Part shown: positions 52,801 through 64,000 of the stretch, one piece after another
How the letters are laid out: each line of letters begins with the position of its first letter
Position numbering within the stretch: the first letter of the stretch is position 1
Origin: Tachypleus tridentatus
Taxonomy: Eukaryota > Arthropoda > Merostomata > Xiphosura > Limulidae
DNA: 64,000 bases
Assembly: GCF_004210375.1 (NCBI RefSeq)
Contig: NC_134834.1
Location: 159,545,290 to 159,609,289, forward strand
Direction of reading: 5' to 3'
Made by a program: the position numbers and the translations under genes
Notes under the pieces: generated by a model
The model's database searches: none
Told to the model about the DNA's origin: nothing
Seen by the model: the letters and a program-made list of their open reading frames with translations, nothing else

Positions 52801-55800
52801 GACTGACATGAGATGTGAAAGTCATCGACATACAGGCCATTCGCAACAGTGAGAGGGAGTTGTTCAGTGATAGCATTTATCTTTATACTGAAGAGTGTAA
52901 CACTCAATACACAGCCTTGAGGGACTCCAAGTTCCTGTACAAAAAAACGGGAAAGTGTCGAACCCACACGAACTTGGAATCTCCTGCCCATTAAAATTTT
53001 TTTAATAAACATGGGAAGATGGCCATGTAACCCATATGTATGGAGGTCTCGCAAAACGCCATACCTCCATGTTGTGTCGTAAGCCTTCTCTATGTCAAAG
53101 AATATTGATACAAGATGTTGGCGGTTGAGAAAGGCTTCTCTGATTGATGTTACAAGTCAAATCAGGTGGTTCATGGAGGATCGCTGTCATAGAAAGACAC
53201 ATTGGGTGGGTGAAAGGAGACTGCTTGATTTGAGGAACCAAACAAGATGAGCATTAGCTATCCTCTTTAGGTCTTACAGGGAAAGCTTGTCAAAACAACT
53301 GAATGGTAGTTTGAAGGAATCTTGGGATCCTTCCCAGGCTTAGAGAAAAAGAGGACAATAACCCAGTGCCAGGCATCAGGAAAACGTTCTCCTGCAGATC
53401 CAGTTAAAAACAATCAGAAGAACAGCAAGAGAAGCAGGAGACAGCATAGCATTTCGCAGTGTACATCATCAGGTCAGACCAATGAAGGGCCAGTTTGAGT
53501 TCCACCAGTGTAAAGGGATGATTATAGTCATACAGATAATCAGCTCAAAAGGAAAGAGGTGATCACTCTGCTCAAGTGTTGATCACTAAGGAGGCAGAGG
53601 ATAGAGCAGAAGTGCTAGATTCCTGACAAAAGCTTTCACCTAGAGTATCAGCTACTTCCTGGCCATCAGAGAGCAAGATCGAGAGGGGGGGGCAGAATTA
53701 TATTGCCCACTGACCTTTTGAATCTTGTCCAATGTGACTTTGAAACTCATGATAGATGTATGCTGGTTTGTAAACTTGATCTAACATTTCTTCTGGCTTT
53801 GACGTCTTACCCACTGAACATATGCATGGGCTTGCCGGAAAGCGATGAGGTTCAAGAGTGTGAGATACCTACGAAAAGTACCCCAGGCCCGTTTTTGAGC
53901 CTTCCATGCCATGTGGCAGGCAGGATTCTACCATGGATGAGGAAACACGTCAAGGATTTAGGAATACATTGAGCAGCTGCCTCTATAATACAGTCAGTTA
54001 CTGCTGCCACACAGTCGTCTACTGATGGCTTCCAGACAATGGTAATATCAAGTTCTGCAAGAACAGTGAAAGAGGGCCAATTTGCTTGATCCAGCTTCCA
54101 CTGGGGCACTTGGGTCATGTAGCATCGACCACGGCGAGCCTCTGCCATAATTATAGGAAATTTATCACCCCCTCGTGGGTTATTGTCAACCCTCCATGAA
54201 AAGTGGGAGAATAGTGAAGGGGAGCAAACTAAGAGATCAACAACAGTAAAGGACTGACTAGATGCATGAAAATAAGTGTAAGAACCCCCTTCTGAAAAGT
54301 TCTGATCAGAAAGCCTACGCTTACGGAGTGACTCCTCCCATCAATATCAGCACTTCCCCAGAGGGGATGATGTTCATTACAGTCCCCCAGGATGAAAAAG
54401 GGAGACGGCAACTGTTCAACGAGAGCATCAAGGTCCGATTGATCATGTCTCTCCAGGTGACAGGTAGAGAGAACAAACAGTGATGGTATAGCCCAAGGAA
54501 TCAAGGATGGTTATGGCCTCCAAGGATTTATCGAGTAGCAAAGACAGGGTAGGCACATGCTGATCAACCAACAGTGCCACCCCTCCACACACTCATCCAT
54601 CACACAGCCTATCATTTCTGTATAAAGAAAACTGCCAAAAGGTGACTGTATCAGCAGGTTTCAGAAATGTTTCCTGTAAGGAAAGACAAAGAGGATGGTA
54701 GGAAGCAATAAGTGTTTTGATGTCATCCAGATTAGAACGCAAACCTCAACCATTCCATTGTATCAGGGTGGCCATTTTTATTTATGTGTAGGCAAATTGG
54801 GTGGAGAACCCTTCAGTTTACGACCACATCTTTTTCCCTTACTGTCCTCATTCAAGTAAGGTCTATCAGCCTCCATGGACCCTGCCCTGGATCAATTGGG
54901 CAGGTCTTTGCTGTTGGAAGGGGATTCCAGAAACTGAGGACATGAACAAATTGTTTTGCATCTTGGGGCGAGAGAAAAAGATGTACCTGAGGAAGTGCCT
55001 GTACACGAAACCAAAGGAAGTGAATCTTGGGGTTTGCTGGAATAAATATTAAGGACAGGGATGGGTGTTGATGATTCATCAACTTTTTGAACCATGAAGA
55101 CCAAAAGAATCATTTTCAAACCATATGAAAAGTCTTTTGACCTCCACTACTACAGTGGGAACTAAGTGCAGCAGCATACGCTTGAGATGAAGTGGTGGAC
55201 AGCAACTTTCGAGCCTCAAGATAAGTCATGTTATGAAACGTCTTAAAATGCTGCACTGTTTTTCTTCCAACCATTTATGGCAAAAACGAAAGTGGGATGG
55301 GTGAGAGCCATTGAAACTGATGCAATGAGGGTCCGTTTTACACTCATAGGCATCTTGGTCCTTGCCACTGCAACAAGCACACGTCAAGGAACCACGACAT
55401 GATGTCTTCAGATGACCAAACTGCTGACACTGGAAACATCCGAGAGGGTTTGGAATGTATGACCATACCTTACAATTAAGATAACCTACCTTGATGGTGG
55501 CAGGTAAATGCAGTGATGTAAATGTTAGAATATGGACATTGGTTGGCATCATAATTCTGTCCTTGCAAGTGGAGAAACTCCTTGGGTATAGAAACCAGTG
55601 AGAATCTCTGACTCTGGGATGTTCAAATCCCTCTCAACAATAACTCCTTGTGATGAATTCAAAGTAGCATGAGGAATAACCTCAATAGGTATATCCCCAA
55701 TTACCTTCGAATGCAAGAATTTCGCTGTGCTGAGACGTGGATGTTTCTGCCAATGTCATTACAGCAAAGCTTTTTGACTGACTTTGGAGAGCCAGCATGT

Positions 55801-58800
55801 CCCTCTACTCCCTTCTTAATGAAAAAGGGAGACATTTCCCCAAAAGATTTGTCTGAGAGAGAATATAGTATAAGAAAATGAGGTACAGGTGTTACAGATG
55901 TTGAAGATCTTCAAGATGTGGTCATTTACCTATGGACTGTTTTTTCACTATCTAAGTTTTTATTTGGAGGATCCATAAAAAAAAGAAAAGAATTATCTTG
56001 GTGCCCACTGACCCCAACCACCATGAAGCCATATAAGGGGAAGCACTACAATGGCAAACAAGGACACTGCAGCAATGCTAAGGTTTTGTGACCACTATAC
56101 CTAAACATGAGTATCAGATACAATGTTCACAACACCTGTTTTTATTTGAGAATGACCAACTCTGGTACTTGGTTGACCCTAGCCCAAGTGAACCAGCTGA
56201 CTGATCCTAGGGGGACGACCCCAAGGCTGCCCATTTGCAGGAATTCAAGGCCAAACTAGGGAGTTCAGGTTGGACTCCTCTCCTTCCCTTCACAGGTCAT
56301 GTTGCACGGCAAACCCATGGGTGGATGTTCAGATCCCAGAGGAGGTAAACATAAAGAACATAACCTTCCTTGGGAGGTCTCCTCACCACACACAGGAATC
56401 CACACCAAGGGGAACACCCTCCCTTGAAAAACAGAAGTGAATTGCTTGAAATTACCAAAATTTTAGAATCAGATGTTAAAAAAAATCAATGAGAAAAATG
56501 AACTGAAAATGTGTATTGTTGAAATATTACTCAATGATGATAATTTGTTGCCTGAGGAAGCATTAGGAGAATACTCTAACATCTCCACTAGTCAATAAGA
56601 ATTAAGTGATAAAAATCCATTTGAAACAAGTAGAGCTTGAACAAGTTTGCATCAAAATCCAGAAAGAGAAAGCCCTTATCAAAGCAGAAAGTGAATGTCG
56701 AGGTTGAACAAACCTGCATCAAAGCCAAGAAGAAAAGCAGACTGAAAGTCATGGAATTTAGACTCTGATTGACCAAGGTAAAACAAATTTTCATTCAGTC
56801 TATGTATTAAAGTATCTCCATTTAACAAAAACGAAGCTGATAAATATTTCCAACATTCTGAGGAAGTTGTCCAAACCATGGAATGGCCCATCGAAAAATG
56901 TCATTATTACATGACTAGTAGAGACTAAGAAGTTGATGCAGCTCTTTCTCTGGAAAACTGTAGAGATTATGATAAAGTTAAACCAGTTCTTCTCAAAGTA
57001 TAAGAATTAGTACTAGAGGCTTACTGCCTGAAGTTTTCAGGTTATTGCAAGTAAGGCTGCCAAACTTATATGGAATTCACCCATGAAAAAAGAAAAAGAA
57101 AAAAGGGGTTATTCTGATTGATGGTGTAATTCTACTTACATAGGAAGAAGTTTTAAGAAACGAAAACAATGATGTCTAATTGAAGAATAATAAATTTTGG
57201 AGTAAGACCTACTGTGCTAATTAAGGGTATATCATTATTGTTGGGAAACAATTTGGCTGCAGGAAGTGTTATTGCCAAACCCAAAGTGGTTAGTCAGCTG
57301 ATCACTTTCATCTAAAGACTGTGTTGTTGTTGAGGAGGATCCAGATGCATTTTCCTTGTGTGCTGTAATTTGAGCTCAGGCTGACAAATTAAGCTGAAAA
57401 CAAATGATAAAAAATATTTAGATGACATTATGGATTTGTCCGAGACATTTTTCAGTCTAACATGGATCTTGTGAACAACTATTTTACTGACAAATCTTTG
57501 GTGAGTGGCAATGATGAACGTGACAGATCTGATTCACCTGGTGAAGTTCTGCTTGCTTGAAGTAAAGTAATTGACAAACAAGAAAAAGATCCACAGGTCT
57601 CTTCACTATTAAAATGTGCACTCTGAAAGAATGAACTTGAGAACATTTCAAATGGTTACTTTTTTAAAAATGGTATGCACATGAGAAAATGGAGACCACC
57701 AAATGTGCCAGTTTCAGAGAATTGGGCTGTAGTTTATCAAAACAAAACTTTTTTGTTTGATCAAAAAAATAGTACTCGTGTTTAAGCACTTTCACGTTAT
57801 CTAATTTTATTATTATAAGGTTATTTGTATTAACTGTATTACATATTGTCACAATTTATGAAACTGTATAATTCTTTGACATTGTATTAAAGTATTGTCT
57901 GCAATATGTGTATATAACATCATAGCTAAAAATTGTCTAAAGCCAATTTTTAATTCTCCAAGGAGGGAGGTGTAACCGATTTCCCATTATACATTTATTT
58001 TAATAAGTTTCATAACTTATACACATAATGTACAATAATTTAAATGTTTCTGTATAATACAAAATACTTGTCCACCAAATTATAGATAAGATTGGGTTAG
58101 TTTTATAGTACCAGATATGGTAACATAAGTGAAAGTGCACCATCTTGATGGAAGTTATATAATGTTACCTTAGCACAACTAGAAGGTTAATATAATAAAA
58201 AGTAAAAAAAATAACATTATGAGACTTAAGCTACTTAGGCTAAATATTTGTATTTTTGTTTTTTATATAGTCACTCTAGCATGAAAAAAGTTATGTCTAA
58301 TTTCCTAATCCTTTTATGATAATTACGGGGTTGATTAGCTGGCATACCCCACATAGGGTACAGAAAATAAAATATAAAATATCACTGAAAACAAATGCTC
58401 GAGGTGTATTTAGGTTTTAGAAATTACACAGATAGTATTTGAGATTTTTGTTTTTTAATCATGATATGAAATTAGTTTGTACTTTAACTAGTAACTAAAC
58501 AGACTTAATATTTTTACAAACAAAACTTTAGTAAAATTTTTTTCATTAAAAAATTGATATTTTTCTCTGCAAAGGAAGTTGTAATATTTACTTAAAGTTT
58601 GTTAAATTATATGAAGGAACACACTATATCAAAATTTATAGTATAAATAAGTAGTGCACACAAATGTGTACATTATAGCAAGCCTGCTGTGAAAGGGTTA
58701 AAGTGGAGGAGAACATAGTGTTCTATCAGTTTATTTTCCTTTTCTGTGACAAAACTGAATTTTTAGATATGTCATGTTCTTGCTAACCACTTTGTTATTA

Positions 58801-61800
58801 AAGTTTCTCTTTAAAAAGTCTAACTTTATATAACTATTTGCAGAAAACTAAAAATAAGATCATAGCATGTAGCTACCTCACAAGTATGACAGTAAAACTT
58901 CATGGTCTCGCCAACATGATTTAGACATTCAACAGGTTTATGGAGGATTATCCCATCTCCAGAAGTTTTCATTTCTTCAAAGGAAACCACCTACAGAGTA
59001 TATAGATACTGTTAATTTTCCATCACTAAATGTGTTTAGTTTTGTCAATATAAAATCCCAGTGTCACATTATATTAGTTTCTAATTTCAAACTTAAAAAA
59101 AAAATGTAAGTCTTGTTTGACAAGTAGGTTAATATATAAATGAATTAAATTTTTAATTTTTTAAAACTTTTATTGTATAATCATAAGAAAAACTATGTTC
59201 ACAAAAGAAGACTAGCAGTAAATTACCTTGTGATTTTCGAAACACCTCATATACTGGTGAGCCGTGACACAATTAGAACAAAGGAAAGTGGCACAGTCAC
59301 TACACCTAGCAACAGCCTTTTCTTTGGCCTTGCAACTGGTGCAGATAATCTGTGTATTCTCAATGGCAGAAATATCCAGTTGGTTGCTGGTCACAAAATC
59401 CAATGGAAGTCCAGAAATACCTTTGGAATATAACTAAAAGAGAGATTTTCATTCTTTTCTGAAGCAAATATCAATTAACACATGAAGAGCACATTTTCAT
59501 TACCCTACACACATGCACGAAAAATAAATTTAATAATAAATCTAAATTCATAATATTAATAAATGAAACTTACAGTTAACAACAAAACACCTGTATAAAA
59601 AAAACATTTAAGGCTTACCAGTGAGTCACTGCAAAAATATACAATTTTCAAATATGGAGCCAACTGTGTTCTCACAAATCAAACATTAAAGGTATCATAC
59701 TATAAATGAATTCTTTGGTTATATGATACAAGAAAAACTTTTATTATCCATCTTCACTCAATTTTCTTCTCCATAGTAGTAACTTTTTTCTGAAGGCTGC
59801 AACCTTCTCTGCAAGTTTCAGAATGTGCATGTTGCTTCCCTGCATTAATTTTTTCAGAGAGATCACACAGGTGTGCTAATTTTGACAAAAAATCAGTATC
59901 CAAGAATATTTTTAGCACATTCATGTTCTTCTTCCAGATAAGAGTAGAGTTCCTGTTTTAATTCAAACATAGAGAACAGTACATTCCCACAGAAGTGCCA
60001 CTGCAAGCTACAGTAATACAACAAAGATGCGTGCTCAGATCTCATATCCTCACAGTTTTTTTTGTGTTTTTTTTTTAAAACCTTACCTTCTGTGGCTGAG
60101 TTTTTATAAAATTCACCACTTTCAACGCACTTTCCAGGATTAGGTTCAGTGGAGAACTTGGGTATTTTGATGCAAGAGCTTCCATGCGGATTATGCATTG
60201 GGTCCACAGTGCATTAAGAATTTTCTTTGTATGAGTGCCTGCAATCCTCCATAACAGCTGGACATAAAGTGACTACCATCGGTACAGTCACTAATGCACT
60301 TAGTCCAGTCTAAGTTGTTTTCACACATAAAACTGTCAAGGATCTCAAACAACTCTTGAGCCTTTGTACCTGCAGTGATACTTTTACATTAGAGATCGTC
60401 CACAATTTTGTCACCATCTACAAACCGTGTGTATCAAAATCCATTGAGCATCCTTGTTACTATCCATCATCTCATCCAGCTGTAACTCGAATTCCTTCCC
60501 TTTCATTTTGTCAGTTAGCTGATTGTTGAGGTCTTTGGCCATGTGTTGGATTCTACAACTGGTAATATTGATGGATAAAGGCACCTTTGAAAGCAATCTT
60601 CCTGCAGGTTCACCAACCATAATGTTCATCATATCCACTGCAGCTGGTAAAAATCAGTTCTTCTGCAATGGTGTGAGGCTTTTTACATTTCACGACTATA
60701 TGCCACCTTGTAGGATGCTAACAAAGCATTGCTTAGTATCAATACTTGTTTCAAAAATGTACCTTTCTTTCAATTCTTTTAACTTTCTGGTAAAATAATC
60801 ACAGGATTTACTAGCCATGTTAGGATGACTGGTCTCTAAGTGGTATTTTAGTTTACTTGAAAGCATGCACTCTGGAGCAAAAACTTTTAAACATAATACA
60901 CACTGCAGACACTTCATGATTGACATCTACTGAAGTAAAACCAAAATGTAGATAACTATCATCATATCTCTAATTCTTCACAATTTTGTCACTGGTATAT
61001 GGTTCACCATCCTTTTCTTCACCCCCACACTTCTTAATATAATGTTTAAAAACCTTTCCATTTTTATGCACAAGGACTAAAAATCAACAAAATAATTCAC
61101 TGAACTGCACTAGACCTTGCAGACATGATTACAACATCCTTCAGTTATTTCAATTACTGATGGACCTGGAGATTTAACAGGTATTTACATACAATATCTA
61201 AGAAATAAGAAAGTTCGAGAAGTTACTGGCATAGCCAAAAGTACAAGTAAACAAAAACATTTAAGAATGTCATCTAAAAGGAATATAATCTAATGTTAAA
61301 ACCGTGAACTACCTTGAGCTAGTGATGTTCACGGTGTCCAAAAGATGCCAGCATCTTTGCTGTATTTGCCTTGAAAATGTGAAGTATTCTGCTGTGCTCT
61401 TGGGCATCACAGTGCATAGTTTGGGAACTACTGAACTATGTAGTCGTTTACTGCTTGCCATAGGTTGCTAAGCCTCAGATTTTATACACACACAGTGAAA
61501 CAACCAAAAACCATAAGTTACTCATCACTACCATACAATTCAACTAATTTATTAAGCTATATTTTGGTCTAAACAATATATTGAAATTTCAAGGTCACCA
61601 AAGTCTCACCATACCACTTGGAATCTAGCATCAAATCAAAAGAAATTTGCTACCCCAATATATCAAAGAGGCTGAGAAAACCACTATAGAGGCATTCTGA
61701 GCTTTCAGTCAATTACTCATACATCACATACAGAAATAAGTATATATAAACACTTCCAAAAATGGAAAGAGGTGGTCAGGTGGACTACTACTCAGTAAAT

Positions 61801-63448
61801 ATAGCAATACTTCAGCAAATAAAAAATTACAAGAGGTTCTTTTTCTAGATTCAAGGGTGTCATCAGTAATCTGAATTCCTAATTTGTATAACATTTTACT
61901 TTGTATTCAGACATTACAGACATCTAATTTGAACCAGTGCTACATTCAATATGCAACACACACAGGTTAAGATTTCTTCTTATTTACTTTTAAATTAAGA
62001 AATTATCTAATGGAGAGTACTAATAAAAGTTTGTAATCTACAATTTGATACCAAACTTACTGATAGATTAATAAAATAGTTGTTCAATAAAACTTGGAAT
62101 GTGAGTCAACAAATGCAATGACAGTTTTCAACCTGTGACCAATGTAGAAAACTATTTTTAATGTCACTCTGCCAAAAACCTTACATTTGTCTTGTTACAC
62201 TTATTAGTATAGTTAAAATCCTACCATCTGTTTAAGTAATATTTGCAACATACATTAAGGTAAATATACACAAATCTTTCTGTAATCTGTATTGACATGA
62301 TTAAAAAAACTATACCCTAAACAATACAAGCAATATTGGTAGCTTGTAATAAACAACCAATATACTGAGCTAAAGATACTGTTATTTAAAAAGATATAAG
62401 GTGAAGATGTACAGGCATCACTGTGAATTATTATGTAATAAACAGCCACCAGGCTACAATCTCACATACCTAACTTTCCACTAGATCACTCTATTCACTT
62501 GAAGGTTTTCATCCATTCACTTTCCTAAACAAAACTATATACCATTTGCTCATATTACTTCTTTGAAAACTATACACTGACACACAACATGTATATTCTG
62601 CTCCATCTAAATGGTATTTAAACCTTGCCTGTAGATATTTTCAATGCTGGGCTGCATTAGTAATTCAAATCAGATGCTGTGTCATCATATAAAAGGGTGA
62701 GAATGAAGGGCTATAATAATAAAACTGCAGACAAAACCGCAAGAGAAACAAGATATAATTCATTATATTTTCAAGAAATAAGTTTCTTAGAAAGTATACT
62801 TGGTTTTGGATTATAAAAAGAATATGAAAAATCAACACTTACACTGTTCTACATCATGACTCCTTGGAACTGTGCAAAACAATGCATGTCTGAATTTTTT
62901 TTTAATTATACTAAACAAATGTTTAAAAATAATAAAATATAAATTAATATTTTTGAACCAAAATAATCAGAATTATTATTTTTGGTAAATTCTGAAACTT
63001 ATGCTCATATGCATTTCATTTATTCCTAAAAGGTGTAACCCCAAATATGATAGGATTAATTCATCTTTTTCTAAACTACAGCAAAATGCAATTATATATG
63101 GTTTTAGGCAGTTTGCTAATCCAGAAAGTACACTAGGATAAGCTACGGCAATATTATACTTGTTGAACCATAGAACTGAGAAAAATACTATGTATAATAA
63201 ACCATTAAAGATACCTTAGATTCTTGTTTACATTCTGGGCAAGTTAAAATATCCAATGTGTCACATGGTTCCAAATCAAGCTGTTTGTTTCTTGAGTCGA
63301 GCAACTCTTTTTCTAAACAAGTCTCACAAAACACGTGAAGACATGAAAGAACCCTAGGTTGCTTCAATTCTTGATTACAAAGGTTACAGAAGTGGTCATT
63401 TTCAGGTTCTGGAGATGACTGAAGTGGAGAAAGCTCATTGGATGCCAT
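40852..63448 (-). CDS. mei-P26: TRIM-NHL protein, mei-P26-like, with a one-base shift near the C-terminus (10 exons)
   Basis: Exons, high to low: 63448-63215, 59433-59227, 58990-58877, 49619-49401, 46316-46107, 45807-45300, 42990-42775, 42403-42319, 42022-41827, 41467-40852. The start is the ATG of [12 protein letters not shown]3HC4 RING uses Cys21, 24, 36, His38, Cys41, 44, 70 and 73. B-box 1 lies about 105-147 (ICTSC, CSDC, CSNC), B-box 2 about 168-208 (CLNH, CHTC, CNEC), a coiled coil about 205-325, a Ser/Pro-rich linker about 345-595, and NHL repeats from about 599 ([30 protein letters not shown]). No filamin domain is seen, which argues against TRIM71 and TRIM2/3; RING plus two B-boxes argues against Brat. 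The usual frame stops at 40958-40960 after FECPSR (832 aa). The family-like tail ([12 protein letters not shown] to [10 protein letters not shown]) continues one base out of frame to 40852, where it would give about 867 aa. Family relatives act in mRNA repression and as E3 ligases. The domain call is firm; the mei-P26 name is moderate. Confidence 0.85.
42991..45299 (-). other. TRIM-NHL intron 6
   Basis: AT-rich intron; I see no coding segment or recognised repeat. Confidence 0.35.
46890..47013 (-). repeat. SINE family B in TRIM-NHL intron 4
   Basis: Reverse orientation: tttgaattaagcacaaagct first, then gcccaccacgggtatcaaaa and accactgagccactgggggg. It is the only SINE I find between 21 and 64 kb. 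Confidence 0.85.
47150..47171. repeat. CA microsatellite
   Basis: About eleven CA units in TRIM-NHL intron 4. Confidence 0.9.
47219..47880. repeat. Unclassified dispersed repeat, copy 1
   Basis: It aligns in the same direction with 61545-62290. Shared blocks include tgaactagtgctgcattcaa versus tgaaccagtgctacattcaa, and gtcactatgcagaaaacctt versus gtcactctgccaaaaacctt. No coding frame or terminal repeat is evident. Confidence 0.75.
47881..49400 (-). other. Rest of TRIM-NHL intron 4
   Basis: I see nothing but AT-rich intron sequence. Confidence 0.3.
50184..56430 (-). mobile_element. LINE (APE endonuclease, RT, RNase H; Jockey/I type), broken
   Basis: It is read on the minus strand inside TRIM-NHL intron 3. 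ORF1 remains at about 55550-55226 with a zinc knuckle ([14 protein letters not shown]) and a second Cys/His cluster. ORF2 begins near 54775 with APE endonuclease parts ([34 protein letters not shown] at about 54380). Reverse transcriptase at about 53050-52090 shows GVPQGCVLS and YVDD. RNase H at about 51940-51550 shows IYTDGSKSG and [16 protein letters not shown]. The frames are interrupted many times (about ten), so it cannot move. The 3' end has a short ATCA-repeat tail rather than poly(A). The 5' limit is approximate. The RNase H fits the I clade or RNase H-bearing Jockey relatives. Confidence 0.88.
50417..50992 (-). repeat. Three diverged copies of an 86-base unit in the LINE 3' end
   Basis: Copies at 50417-50502, 50750-50835 and 50905-50992 share ccaggaagactaac and cacctgaagttggcctttcc, then agtcctggt. 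The first two also share sequence upstream of the unit (accaatattgacatccagtc type). Confidence 0.85.
56450..57970 (+). mobile_element. Ty3/Gypsy-type LTR retrotransposon fossil (gag-like and late-pol-like parts)
   Basis: A gag-like part of the kind found in many arthropod Gypsy elements is recognisable at about 56790-57110, and a late-pol part preceding the integrase zinc region at about 57480-57720. A polypurine tract (aaggagggagg, ending about 57970) is followed by TGTAACCG, the likely start of a 3' LTR whose end I cannot fix. The copy is broken in roughly ten or more places and appears old. It abuts the 5' end of the LINE. Confidence 0.65.
57971..58876. other. Possible 3' LTR remnant and remaining intron
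   Basis: It begins with TGTAACCG directly after a polypurine tract and may hold LTR sequence of the fossil upstream. The far end is not definable from this window. Beyond that it is AT-rich intron up to TRIM-NHL exon 3. Confidence 0.35.
59755..61000 (-). mobile_element. hAT (Buster-type) transposase remnant, BED finger plus catalytic parts
   Basis: It lies in TRIM-NHL intron 1, same strand as the gene. A BED-type finger ([20 protein letters not shown] with HLETSH) is at about 60905-60825. Then come [17 protein letters not shown] with [16 protein letters not shown] (60555-60440), DCTDG (about 60280) and [16 protein letters not shown] (about 59970-59920). These match in order the ZBED5/SCAND3-like proteins derived from hAT transposases. 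Frames change and stops occur at several points (for example the piece 60926-60696 and the piece 60638-60411 are in separate frames), so this is a dead transposon, not a domesticated gene. No terminal repeats were identified. Confidence 0.75.
61545..62290. repeat. Unclassified dispersed repeat, copy 2
   Basis: Partner of 47219-47880, in TRIM-NHL intron 1. It is somewhat longer, with extra sequence near 61590-61700 and 61790-61910. By eye the identity over shared blocks is about 75-80%, so the copies are old. Confidence 0.75.
62291..63214 (-). other. Rest of TRIM-NHL intron 1
   Basis: I see no coding segment or recognised repeat. Confidence 0.3.
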
Positions 63449-64000
63449 GATGAACAATCTTCACACCTATATAAATATTGAAGTCTTTTCTTAATCACAG
63501 TGTACACTAAAATATAGATGGTTTAGTAACCACAACCAATACAAGTTGCAGTGTAACTTACATATCAGAACTACGTTTTGATATGACTTGGCATTTTTTA
63601 GATAGTGTCATTCTACTGAAAACTGGTAATTTTGGGAAGGGTACATTACAGACCTTTCTGATGCAAATTATTCCTACAATAAGATCACTTCATTAGGTTT
63701 GGAAATTATATGTCTCAGACAACAGTATTTAACAAATGGCTTATGGAGAGACTGCAGGCAGGTAGAAGTGTGATTTGGATATGGAAACCTTACGATAGTT
63801 TTTTTTTGCAATGAAAATTAGACTGCAAGATTACTGTTAAGATGCATGGTCTTTAGAGAGCATAAAAATGTTATATGGACTAAGCAGTAAGGATTTAATA
63901 TTTTAATATAATGTACTCACAAACAACACCTTTATACTGTACATACACACTCACTTACACTAACCTGTCTATTAAGTTACATAAATTCATGCTTACACAA
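63449..64000 (-). other. 5' flank of the TRIM-NHL gene
   Basis: This lies upstream of the TRIM-NHL start codon and may hold 5' UTR, an intron or promoter. I see no coding exon, no clear TATA box in a sensible position and no repeat. Confidence 0.3.

Overview
The window is animal nuclear DNA: AT-rich, gene-poor, with long introns and many dispersed repeats. Three protein-coding genes can be assembled exon by exon. The exon sequences look arthropod. The abundant tRNA-derived SINEs, Penelope-like elements and a Jockey/I-type LINE suggest a chelicerate, most likely a horseshoe crab. That placement is inference from general familiarity, not from a database search.

Layout. Positions 1-15,300 hold no host gene I can support. 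They carry a mosaic of two SINE families, Penelope-like (PLE) fragments, one mariner-type MITE, a broken Ty3/Gypsy fossil and a possible solo LTR. From 15,658 to 21,171 on the minus strand lies a three-exon copper-chaperone gene (ATOX1-like, 73 aa) whose metal-binding motif has lost its first cysteine. From 21,525 to 34,792 on the plus strand lies a complete thirteen-exon acid ceramidase gene (ASAH1-like, 395 aa) with all expected catalytic residues. These two genes are divergent and share a roughly 350-base promoter interval containing a CACGTG E-box and a TATA box facing ATOX1.

From 40,852 to 63,448 on the minus strand lies a ten-exon TRIM-NHL gene (RING, two B-boxes, coiled coil, Ser/Pro-rich linker, NHL propeller; most like mei-P26). 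Its last exon carries a one-base shift that puts a stop within the last part of the NHL domain. It is tail-to-tail with ASAH1, with candidate poly(A) signals about 365 bases apart, and probably has a 3' UTR of about 5.3 kb.

The introns of the TRIM-NHL gene hold a broken LINE (about 50.2-56.4 kb), a Ty3/Gypsy fossil (about 56.5-58 kb), a hAT/Buster-type transposase remnant (about 59.75-61 kb), one SINE and two copies of an unclassified repeat of about 700 bases. The ASAH1 introns hold PLE fragments, including an inverted pair of PLE ends that flanks exons 11 and 12.

The three genes do not form a pathway. ATOX1 delivers copper to secretory-pathway ATPases, acid ceramidase hydrolyses ceramide in the lysosome, and the TRIM-NHL protein would be an RNA-binding or E3-ligase regulator. 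I found no CRISPR array, operon or toxin system. The most unusual points are the altered copper site, the NHL frameshift, a hammerhead-ribozyme-like motif in a PLE end, and two SINE families that share one 3' tail.
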